From the NCBI GenBank assembly GCA_017438845.1, contig JAFRUO010000002.1, positions 1-64,000 on the forward strand: a DNA stretch of 64,000 bases. Direction: 5' to 3'. The notes under the pieces were generated by a model. That model was given only the letters and a program-made list of their open reading frames with translations, searched no databases and was not told the DNA's origin. Both the position numbers and the translations under genes were made by a program. Each line of letters starts with the position of its first letter. The first letter of the stretch is position 1. Shown piece after piece: positions 25,674 through 32,507 of the stretch. The stretch is from Clostridia bacterium. GTDB taxonomy: Bacteria; Bacillota; Clostridia; Oscillospirales; Acutalibacteraceae.

Positions 25674-26930
25674 TTGAAGGCAAACGAATGTGTAGCAAAT
25701 TATTCCTCAAGAGTAAGGGAAATGACAAATTACGCAGCACGTGAAGTCAAAAGAGTGTGTAAGGATATAGGACCCCGTGAGTCGGGAGAGGAAAGCGAAA
25801 GAAAGGCTCAGCAGTATGTTGCAGACAGTATGAAGGATTTCTGCGACGAGGTTAAGACCGAGGAGTTTTCCGTTCATCCGAGGGCGTTTATGGGTTGGGT
25901 TACGCTCGACGTTGTGCTGATGCTTTTTTCTATTGTCTGCCTGATTCTTGCGAACACGGGCTTACTGCCGCAAGCAGAGAATATCTTTGTTATTGCCGCA
26001 ACGGCTCTTTCGGCGCTTTCGATTATTTTTATGATAGGTGAATTTTTACTTTACAAGCAGCTTCTTGACCCGCTTTTTCCCAAGAGGGAAAGCTGCAACG
26101 TAATGTGTACGCGCAAGGCTGAAAAAGAAACGAAAAGACGTATCATTTTCGCAGGACATATCGACTCCGCTTACGAGTGGCGCTATACGCATCTCGGCGG
26201 AGGCAAGCTTCTTAAAAAGGTGATAGCCCTCGCAATCGGCGCAATGGTTATTAACCTTATTATGGATATCCTTTCCTTTTTTGACATTTCCTGCTACCTT
26301 GACAAGGGAGTTTTAATCCTTGCCGCTGTTACGGCTGTTCCGATTTTTATGGCGGCATTCTTTGTAAACCATAAGCTCGTAGTCCCCGGCGCAAACGACA
26401 ACCTTACCGGAGTTTTCGCTTCAATGGCGGTGCTTCGCTTTATGGAACACAACAATATCCGCTTTGAAAACACCGAGGTCGTTGCAATGTCAACGGGCTG
26501 TGAGGAGGCAGGACTCAGAGGTGCAAAGGCGTTTGCCAAGAGCTATGACGACGGCGGAGTTGAAACCGTTGTTGTCGCGGTTGACACACTTCGTGACTTT
26601 GAATATCTCAGTGTTTACAATAAGGATATGACGGGCACGGTAAAGCTTGACGGGCAGGTTGCCGCAATGCTTAAAAAGGCGGGAGAAACCGCAGGCATGG
26701 ATTTGCCCTATGCAAACGTATTCTTCGGCTCCTCCGACGCCGCCGCAATTATGCAGGGCGGAATTAAGAGTGCAGCACTCTGCGCTATGGACCCTGAGCC
26801 GGCAAGGTATTACCACACCCGTGAGGATACGCCGGACAATATGAATTTAAAGACTATTGAGGCAGGCATCAACGTAATGCTTGAAACGGCGTTCCTCTAT
26901 GACAGCGAGGGGCTTAAGGACGAATATTAA
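25674..26930 (+). CDS. M28-family membrane peptidase
   Basis: A 418-residue metallopeptidase of the M28 aminopeptidase family. Metal-ligand motifs are FAGHIDSAYEW, PGANDNLTGVFASM (bridging Asp), STGCEEAGLRGA (catalytic Glu and ligand), VAVDTLRD, and YYHTREDTPDNM (last His ligand). Two pairs of hydrophobic segments (about 76-125 and 175-235) interrupt the catalytic domain, so it is membrane-bound. The TTG at 25674 is chosen: AGGAG lies eight bases upstream, while earlier candidates lie on the promoter or lack a binding site. It is followed by a lipoprotein gene 25 bases downstream. Confidence 0.87.
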   Translation: MKANECVANYSSRVREMTNYAAREVKRVCKDIGPRESGEESERKAQQYVADSMKDFCDEVKTEEFSVHPRAFMGWVTLDVVLMLFSIVCLILANTGLLPQAENIFVIAATALSALSIIFMIGEFLLYKQLLDPLFPKRESCNVMCTRKAEKETKRRIIFAGHIDSAYEWRYTHLGGGKLLKKVIALAIGAMVINLIMDILSFFDISCYLDKGVLILAAVTAVPIFMAAFFVNHKLVVPGANDNLTGVFASMAVLRFMEHNNIRFENTEVVAMSTGCEEAGLRGAKAFAKSYDDGGVETVVVAVDTLRDFEYLSVYNKDMTGTVKLDGQVAAMLKKAGETAGMDLPYANVFFGSSDAAAIMQGGIKSAALCAMDPEPARYYHTREDTPDNMNLKTIEAGINVMLETAFLYDSEGLKDEY

Positions 26931-26955
26931 TTATCTTCGTAAGGGAGATGGGATT

Positions 26956-28080
26956 ATGAAAAAAACAGTTTTAAGAACAGCGGCGCTGTGCCTTACGGCG
27001 GTTATGCTTATGCTTATGCTCTCGTCGTGCAGTATAAGCGATCTGCTTTCGGGCGACGGAAAGACGCCTCGGGAGGTCAAGGTTAAAACCGACCTTCATG
27101 ACGCTTCCTTCAGCTTTACCTACGGTGAGTTACGTCAGGTACTTACTCCCGACCAGGTAGCCCCTCTGTTTGAGCTGTATGACAAAATTGACAGCGATAC
27201 CGTGGTTGAGCTCAGCTACAACGATATTATGTCGCGCTTCGACAGCGATGACGAGGACAATCATGATGTTGAAAACATAATGGCTTTGCTCAGCGATGAG
27301 GAGAAAGCGCAGCTTACCGCGAACTCCGAACAGGTGCTTGAGTACTTCGTAAACAGCGTCAACAAAGCTAAAAAAGAAAAACCCGTTACCGAATACGGCG
27401 AGTGGTTCTGGACTGACGGCAAATTCAAATTTACGCAGGACGGAATTGAAAGCGACGGTAAAATCAAGCAGGCGGCAAAGTACTTTGAACATTTCGTTGT
27501 CGAGGGCGCAAACAGTAAGCTCGGCGAGGGCAGTCAGGACAACGGATACAAGATTACAAAGCAGGGCGATTCCCTTGACGACATTCTGTACCTCTACGGC
27601 TCGGATGTTGCCTGCAGGCTTACCATGGACGACGTTGAGTACGCCATAAGCTCGCTTGCGTATGACAAGGAGCCCGTTGACGAGGAATACACCGACGAAA
27701 ACGGCAGGACTAAAACTCACACCGTTTACGTTACCACCGGTATCACAAGAGTTATTTCCATTAAGCTCAAGGACGATGAGGCTTCGGTCGGAAAGGCATT
27801 TTCCTTCAGAGACAAAAAGATCGTTCTCGATGAAATGAAAAAAGCGGCTGATTACTTCACGGTTGACGACTACACGGTAAGCTTTGACGGCTGTACGATT
27901 TTCGTCACCTACAACGCCGTGACCGACAATATTTTAAGCGCAACCTATGACAAGAATATGCACATTGACACTGCTGTTAACGGCAAAGGCTCGCTTGAGC
28001 ATTTAGGCAGGCAGGAATTAAGCTTCGGCTGCACGGACAGAGTTGAATATAAATTCGGCTGGGCTGAGGAAGCCGAATAA
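26956..28080 (+). CDS. Lipoprotein of unknown function
   Basis: A 374-residue exported lipoprotein. The signal peptide ends in a lipobox (LMLMLSSC, Cys about 26). The mature part is acidic and rich in Asp/Lys with no repeats; recurrent phrases such as FSFTYGELRQVLTPDQ and ISIKLKDDEASVGKAFSFRDK suggest a beta-rich fold. I do not recognise a named family. ATG 26956 follows GGGAGATGGG. It may be co-transcribed with the M28 peptidase and is followed by a hairpin. Confidence 0.8.
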   Translation: MKKTVLRTAALCLTAVMLMLMLSSCSISDLLSGDGKTPREVKVKTDLHDASFSFTYGELRQVLTPDQVAPLFELYDKIDSDTVVELSYNDIMSRFDSDDEDNHDVENIMALLSDEEKAQLTANSEQVLEYFVNSVNKAKKEKPVTEYGEWFWTDGKFKFTQDGIESDGKIKQAAKYFEHFVVEGANSKLGEGSQDNGYKITKQGDSLDDILYLYGSDVACRLTMDDVEYAISSLAYDKEPVDEEYTDENGRTKTHTVYVTTGITRVISIKLKDDEASVGKAFSFRDKKIVLDEMKKAADYFTVDDYTVSFDGCTIFVTYNAVTDNILSATYDKNMHIDTAVNGKGSLEHLGRQELSFGCTDRVEYKFGWAEEAE

Positions 28081-28099
28081 AAGTGCGATTACAACAGTT

Positions 28100-28126
28100 A
28101 AAGCCTCCGTTTGCGCGGGGGCTTTT
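28100..28126 (+). terminator. Terminator after the lipoprotein gene
   Basis: AAAGCCTCCG (28100-28109) pairs with CGGGGGCTTT (28116-28125), followed by TTGTAAAA; one wobble pair. The T-tract is short, so read-through into the next gene is possible. Confidence 0.65.
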
Positions 28127-28142
28127 GTAAAAAGGACAGACT

Positions 28143-28907
28143 ATGACAAGACTTCAAAGGGCAATAGTAATTGTCGGGATATTTGTTTTAATCATTTTTT
28201 CTCCTGCGGCTTCGTTTATCGTTAACCTCGGCACTGCGGTCGGGATGCTTGCAGGGGCGCTTATAATACTTCTCGGTGTGAAGCTTGAGAAGGTGAAGCA
28301 GACTTTACGGCTACTAAAGGAAAAAGGATGGGGAAGGGCTTTGCTTACGGCTTTAATTGTTATTTCTGCGGCGGCTCTCGTTTACTGCACGGTTGCCACT
28401 GTTAAGATTCTTTCCTACAGCACCGACAACAAAAACATTCCGAAAAATACGCCTGTAATTGTGCTCGGCTGTAAGGTGATGGGTTCCGATGCGGGACCGA
28501 TGCTTACGAAAAGGTGCAACGCGGCATACGAATACCTTTGTGACAATCCCGAAGCAATATGTGTGGTTTCGGGCGGTCAGGGGGACGACGAGGATATCAG
28601 CGAGGCGGAGGCAATGTTCAGGCTTCTCAGCGAAAAAGGAATTGAACCCGACAGGATTTTTAAAGAGGACCAATCCTCAAACACCGCCGAAAATTTCCGC
28701 TTCAGCAAAGAAATACTAAAAGAGCAGGGCTGCGGCGACGAGGCGGTTGTCGTCACGACGAACTATCACCAGTACCGCGCTTCGCTTATCGCCGAAAAGC
28801 AGGGCATAAAGACCTATGCCGTAAGCTCAAAAACGGGCAACTTCTCACTGCCGACCTATATAGTCAGGGAGTGGTTTTCGCTGATCCTCACCTTTATCAG
28901 AAAATAG
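28143..28907 (+). CDS. YdcF/SanA-like DUF218 membrane protein
   Basis: A 254-residue protein with two or three N-terminal transmembrane helices (IVIVGIFVLIIFSPAASFIV, LAGALIILLGV, LLTALIVISAAALVYCTVA) and a cytosolic or external DUF218 domain. The domain shows VIVLGCKVMGSDAGPML, RCNAAYEYL, VVSGGQGDDEDISEAEAM and DQSSNTAENFRFSKEIL, typical of the ElyC/SanA/YdcF group linked to envelope precursor metabolism. The biochemical activity of this group is not settled. ATG 28143 follows AAAGGAC. Confidence 0.88.
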   Translation: MTRLQRAIVIVGIFVLIIFSPAASFIVNLGTAVGMLAGALIILLGVKLEKVKQTLRLLKEKGWGRALLTALIVISAAALVYCTVATVKILSYSTDNKNIPKNTPVIVLGCKVMGSDAGPMLTKRCNAAYEYLCDNPEAICVVSGGQGDDEDISEAEAMFRLLSEKGIEPDRIFKEDQSSNTAENFRFSKEILKEQGCGDEAVVVTTNYHQYRASLIAEKQGIKTYAVSSKTGNFSLPTYIVREWFSLILTFIRK

Positions 28908-28910
28908 TGC

Positions 28911-28939
28911 TTGACAAATCGGGCTTTTAGGTGTATCAT
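28911..28939 (+). promoter_or_regulatory. Promoter of the infC-rpmI-rplT operon
   Basis: TTGACA (28911-28916), a 17-base spacer, TATCAT (28934-28939), just after the preceding gene ends. Confidence 0.85.
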
Positions 28940-28945
28940 ACTTTC

Positions 28946-29069
28946 ACAATAAAGAAGAACAGTATTCCGTTCTCACCTGTGAGTGCAAATGAAACAGGTC
29001 AATACCGCTGGCGGTGGTCAGATTATGTGTATTGAGCGTGAACGGCTGTTCACGCTTTAATTTTTATTT
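28946..29069 (+). ncRNA. L20-type leader with transcription attenuator
   Basis: The 5' leader of infC contains several hairpins, an ACCTGT/ACAGGT stem and an ACCGC/GCGGT stem. It ends in an intrinsic terminator: AGCGTGAAC (29035-29043), GGCT, GTTCACGCT (29048-29056), then TTAATTTTTATTT. CCGTTC at 28967-28972 can pair with GAACGG at 29040-29045, opening the terminator. This is the layout of Firmicute L20 leaders, where ribosomal protein L20 binds and promotes termination of its own operon. The Rfam family match itself was not run. Confidence 0.8.
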
Positions 29070-29083
29070 GGGAGTGATTATCC

Positions 29084-29602
29084 ATCGGTATCAAAGAGAT
29101 GCAAATCAATGAAGAAATCCGTGACAAGCAGGTCAGAGTAATTTCCGGCACAGGCGAACAGCTCGGCATTATGTCGGCAAAGGACGCCCTTAAAATTGCG
29201 GAGGGTAAGAACCTTGACCTCGTTAAAATTGCGCCTCAGGCAGACCCGCCCGTGTGCAAAATTATGGATTACGGCAAGTACAGATTTGAGCAGACAAAAA
29301 AAGAGAAGGAGTCCAAGAAAAACCAGCGTATCATCGAAACGAAGGAAATCAGGCTTTCTCTTAATATCGACACGCACGATTTCGATACCAAGGCTAATCA
29401 GGCTATCAAATTTTTAAAGACCGGTCACAAGGTCAAGGTTTCAATCCGCTTCAGGGGCAGGGAAATGGCCCACCCTCAGATCGGCGAGGAAACCATGAAG
29501 AGATTTGCAGAGGTCTGCAGTGAATACTGCACGCTTGAAAAGCCCGCAAAGCTTGAAGGCAGACAAATGCTTATGTTCCTGGCTCCTTTAGCCACGAAGT
29601 AA
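29084..29602 (+). CDS. infC: Translation initiation factor IF-3 (AUC start)
   Basis: A 172-residue IF-3: N-terminal domain with QINEEIRDKQVRVISGTGEQLGIM, the lysine-rich linker TKKEKESKKNQRII, and C-terminal domain ETKEIRLSLNIDTHDFDTKA with VSIRFRGREMAHP. The start is inferred as ATC at 29084, nine bases after GGAG of GGAGTGATT; the first ATG (29099) is 24 bases away, and a stop lies in frame at 29075. A non-AUG start (AUU in E. coli) is a conserved self-limiting feature of IF-3. First gene of the L35-L20 operon behind the attenuator. Confidence 0.93.
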   Translation: MGIKEMQINEEIRDKQVRVISGTGEQLGIMSAKDALKIAEGKNLDLVKIAPQADPPVCKIMDYGKYRFEQTKKEKESKKNQRIIETKEIRLSLNIDTHDFDTKANQAIKFLKTGHKVKVSIRFRGREMAHPQIGEETMKRFAEVCSEYCTLEKPAKLEGRQMLMFLAPLATK

Positions 29603-29630
29603 GTAATCAAATTTTCAGGAGGATACGAAA

Positions 29631-29828
29631 ATGCCTAAAATCAAAACACATTCAGGAGCTAAGAAACGCTTCAAATTATCGAAGAACGGCAAGCCGATCA
29701 GAGGACATGCTTATAAGTCGCATATTCTTAATAAGAAGTCAACTAAGAGAAAAAGAAATCTTCGTAAGACCGCTGTTGCCGACGTAACCAACCAGAGGCA
29801 GATTAAGCGCCTTATTCCTTACAAATAA
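29631..29828 (+). CDS. rpmI: 50S ribosomal protein L35
   Basis: A 65-residue, strongly basic ribosomal protein, [20 protein letters not shown] at the N-terminus and [11 protein letters not shown] later, matching L35. GGAGGATAC precedes the ATG. It sits in the conserved infC-rpmI-rplT order but is followed by a 246-base spacer, unusually long for this operon. Confidence 0.97.
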   Translation: MPKIKTHSGAKKRFKLSKNGKPIRGHAYKSHILNKKSTKRKRNLRKTAVADVTNQRQIKRLIPYK

Positions 29829-29832
29829 GGAC

Positions 29833-30040
29833 CTGAGTTGTAAAACAACTCAGAACCTTAATATCGCTGTCAGGATAAAAAAACAAATTGTCCATTCAAA
29901 CGAAAGACAGATATTGATGAGCGATATAAAGAACACGGTATAAAAAAGATTACTGGAGTTGCAAAGCAACTCAGAACCTTGATATCGCTGTCAAAGCAAA
30001 AAGGTTTGTTTACCAGCGATATAAAGAACACGGTATAAAA
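29833..30040 (+). repeat. Two tandem copies of a structured element between rpmI and rplT
   Basis: Each copy has the same plan. A short hairpin (copy 1 CTGAGTTG-TAAAA-CAACTCAG at 29833-29853; copy 2 GAGTTGC-AAA-GCAACTC at 29956-29972) is followed by AGAACCTT and ATATCGCTGTC. A variable loop follows, then AGCGATAT, which pairs back to ATATCGCT (29861-29868 with 29920-29927; 29982-29989 with 30015-30022). Each copy ends with AAAGAACACGGTATAAAA. The last 26 bases are identical in both copies (29920-29945 and 30015-30040) while the loops differ in sequence and length, which points to conserved RNA structure. No ORF covers it. Function unknown; L20 or other regulatory binding is a guess. Confidence 0.85.
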
Positions 30041-30074
30041 CCGTTTACCAATAAAATTTCGGAGGTAACATAAA

Positions 30075-30431
30075 ATGGCTCGTATTAAGGGTGCGATGAT
30101 GACTCGCAAAAGAAGAAATAAAGTTTTAAAATTAGCTAAGGGCTACTACGGCTCAAAGTCAAAGCTTTTCAAGACTGCCAAGCAGGCAGTTATGAAGTCC
30201 GGACAGTATGCTTACATCGGAAGAAAGCAGAAGAAGAGAGATTTCAGAAGACTTTGGATTACAAGAATTTCCGCAGCTTGCAAAATGAACGGTATGAATT
30301 ACTCAACCTTTATCAACGGTCTTACAAAGGCAGGCGTTGAATTAAACCGCAAGATGCTTTCCGAAATCGCTATTTCGGACCCCGCAGCATTTACAGCTCT
30401 TACAGAGCAGGCTAAGGCAGCACTTAAATAA
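30075..30431 (+). CDS. rplT: 50S ribosomal protein L20
   Basis: A 118-residue basic ribosomal protein and known autoregulator. [40 protein letters not shown], and [23 protein letters not shown] match L20 throughout. TCGGAGGTAAC precedes the ATG. Last gene of the operon, followed by a terminator that runs into the next gene's leader. Confidence 0.98.
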   Translation: MARIKGAMMTRKRRNKVLKLAKGYYGSKSKLFKTAKQAVMKSGQYAYIGRKQKKRDFRRLWITRISAACKMNGMNYSTFINGLTKAGVELNRKMLSEIAISDPAAFTALTEQAKAALK

Positions 30432-30435
30432 GCTA

Positions 30436-30469
30436 TAACCACGCCAAAACACGGGCGTGGTTAGTTTTT
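30436..30469 (+). terminator. Terminator of infC-rpmI-rplT
   Basis: TAACCACGCC (30436-30445) pairs with GGCGTGGTTA (30454-30463), followed by GTTTTTG. Confidence 0.88.
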
Positions 30470-30474
30470 GTAAT

Positions 30475-31260
30475 ATGGAATACCAATATATCTCAAGCAG
30501 GACTAACGACACAATAAAGCATTATACTAAGCTTTTAAGCTCAAAAAGGCAGAGGGACGCCGAAGGCGTATTTGTCTGCGAGGGCTTGAGGCTTTGCCGT
30601 GATGCGCTTGAAAGCGGCTTTCGTGTGAAAGAAATGTTTTTTACAAGGGAAGCCCTTGACAGACATTTTTCCGAGTTCGAGGGCTTGCTGCAGGGAGATG
30701 AACGTCTTTACGTCATATCGGACGGACCGGCTGAAAGAATGTCGGACACCGTTAGCCCTCAGGGCATTTTCACGGTGTGCGAGAGAAAGGAAGCGGAAGC
30801 TCCTGCGCTAAGGAAGGGCAAGTGTTACGTCTGCCTTGAAAACCTGCAGAATCCGCAGAACTTAGGCACTGTCGCAAGAACGGCAGAGGCACTCGGCATT
30901 TCGGCGGTAATCGTCCTTTCGGGCTGTGATATTTACAACCCGAAGGCGTTGAGGGCTTCAATGGGCTCTCTGCTCAGAATTCCGATAATCAGGCTTGACA
31001 GTGTTGAACAGGCTGTGCTTTCGGCAAAAGACGCAGGACTTTTATGCTTTGCAAGCGTACCCGATTCCGAGGCTGAGGACATTACCTCGCTCGACTTTTC
31101 GTGCGGCGCAATGGCAATAATCGGCAACGAGGGCAACGGAGTGTCGCTTCTTTCAAAGCAGCTTGCCGACAGGCTTGTCACCATTAAAATGAAGGGGCAG
31201 GCGGAAAGCCTGAATGCCGCCGCGGCAGCAGACATTATTATGTGGGAAATGATGAGATGA
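30475..31260 (+). CDS. TrmH-family (SpoU) RNA 2'-O-ribose methyltransferase
   Basis: A 261-residue SPOUT methyltransferase. The N-terminal substrate-binding domain (SRTNDTIKHYTKLLSSKRQRDAEGVFVCEGLRL) is followed by the knotted catalytic domain, with ENLQNPQNLGTVARTAEALG (motif 1, catalytic Arg), YNPKALRASMGSLLRIP, IIGNEGNGVS (motif 2) and MKGQAESLNAAAAADIIMWE (motif 3). The target is probably 23S rRNA or a tRNA. ATG 30475 starts five bases past the preceding terminator's T-run with no clear ribosome binding site. It is coupled to dprA through an ATGA overlap. Confidence 0.9.
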   Translation: MEYQYISSRTNDTIKHYTKLLSSKRQRDAEGVFVCEGLRLCRDALESGFRVKEMFFTREALDRHFSEFEGLLQGDERLYVISDGPAERMSDTVSPQGIFTVCERKEAEAPALRKGKCYVCLENLQNPQNLGTVARTAEALGISAVIVLSGCDIYNPKALRASMGSLLRIPIIRLDSVEQAVLSAKDAGLLCFASVPDSEAEDITSLDFSCGAMAIIGNEGNGVSLLSKQLADRLVTIKMKGQAESLNAAAAADIIMWEMMR

Positions 31261-32486
31261 AAAACTGCGAGTATTGGATTTGGCTTGCAAGGACTCTCGG
31301 CGATGCGGCGAGGCTTGACGAGATAATCGCCTGCTTCAAAAACGCGCGTGAGCTTTACTATGCAGGTAAAAACGAGTGGCGTCTTTCGGGCGTGCTGACT
31401 GCAGTGCAAATTGAAAAGCTGGCGCAGTACAGTCCGTCCGAGTCGGGAAAAATAATTAACGACTGCGAGAAAAACGGGTGGAGCATTATTACGCCCGATG
31501 ACGGGGAATATCCTCCGTTGCTCAGGGAAATAAGTAACCTTCCCGCAGTGCTTTATGCGGACGGCGACGCAGGTCTGCTGAGCGACAGTCTGACAATTGC
31601 GATGGTCGGCACAAGGAAGGCTTCGCGCTACGGCATAAGAGCGGCGGGAGTTATCGCCTCGATGCTCTCACGTTCCGGCTTTTGCGTTGTTTCGGGCGGT
31701 GCGCTCGGCATTGACAGCGCGGCTCACTCCGGGGCAATCAGCGCAGGCGGCAAAACCGTATGCGTGCTTGGCTGCGGTCTCGGTACGGATTACCTTAAGT
31801 CGAACGAGGCTATGAGGAATGAAATCGTCAGAAACGGAGTAATTATTACCGAGTATCCTCCGTTTACCCAGGCGTCGAGAACTACATTTCCCAAGCGTAA
31901 CCGTATTATTTCGGGGATGTCGCTTGGAACGGTCGTTATTGAGGCGGGTGAAAAAAGCGGCTCGCTTATCACCGCAAATATGGCGCTTGAGCAAAACCGT
32001 CAGGTGTTTGCGGTGCCGGGCAATGTTTTTTCGTCTGCGTACAACGGTGCAAATAAGCTTATACACGACGGAGCAAAGCCCGTTTTTACGACAAGAGATA
32101 TAGTTGAAGAGTATTATAATGATTATCCGCAAAGGATAAAGACGGATGAGTTGGATATTCCTCTCGCTCAGGCTTTCTATGAGAGCGAGCAGTTGCGGCA
32201 GAGGCTGGAGAAAAGTGAAAAGCAGTCTGCGCCCGTAAAAAGAAGGACGAAGTCCGAATTTTCGGAGCCCGTAACGCAGGAGGAAAAGCCCGTCAAAAAG
32301 GAGCTTCCGCCGACCCTCGGCGAAGCGGCAAGGGCGGTTTACGGACTTCTTGAAAGCCCGATGCCGCTTGATGAAATTGTTGAAAAATCGGGAATGAGCG
32401 TTACCAAAACGCTGGCGGCGCTGACCGAGCTTGAAATGATCGGTGCGGTCGGGCTGCTTCCCGGTAATAAATATAAAAGAATATAA
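31257..32486 (+). CDS. dprA: DNA-processing protein DprA
   Basis: A 409-residue protein that loads RecA on incoming single-stranded DNA. An N-terminal SAM-like region precedes the Rossmann-like domain (about 105-310), with MVGTRKASRYG, VVSGGALGIDSAAHSGAI, GLGTDYLKSNEAMRNEI, FPKRNRIISGMS and EAGEKSGSLITANMALEQNR. A charged linker and a C-terminal winged helix (about 345-409) complete it. ATG overlaps the upstream stop. A complete dprA alone does not show competence. Confidence 0.96.
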   Translation: MKNCEYWIWLARTLGDAARLDEIIACFKNARELYYAGKNEWRLSGVLTAVQIEKLAQYSPSESGKIINDCEKNGWSIITPDDGEYPPLLREISNLPAVLYADGDAGLLSDSLTIAMVGTRKASRYGIRAAGVIASMLSRSGFCVVSGGALGIDSAAHSGAISAGGKTVCVLGCGLGTDYLKSNEAMRNEIVRNGVIITEYPPFTQASRTTFPKRNRIISGMSLGTVVIEAGEKSGSLITANMALEQNRQVFAVPGNVFSSAYNGANKLIHDGAKPVFTTRDIVEEYYNDYPQRIKTDELDIPLAQAFYESEQLRQRLEKSEKQSAPVKRRTKSEFSEPVTQEEKPVKKELPPTLGEAARAVYGLLESPMPLDEIVEKSGMSVTKTLAALTELEMIGAVGLLPGNKYKRI

Positions 32487-32507
32487 TTGAGTATAGGATG
32501 ATAATTT

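Noticed and set aside
29833-30040. CRISPR-like repeat array
   Set aside because: Only two copies, each with internal stems of differing length, within a ribosomal operon and without cas genes.
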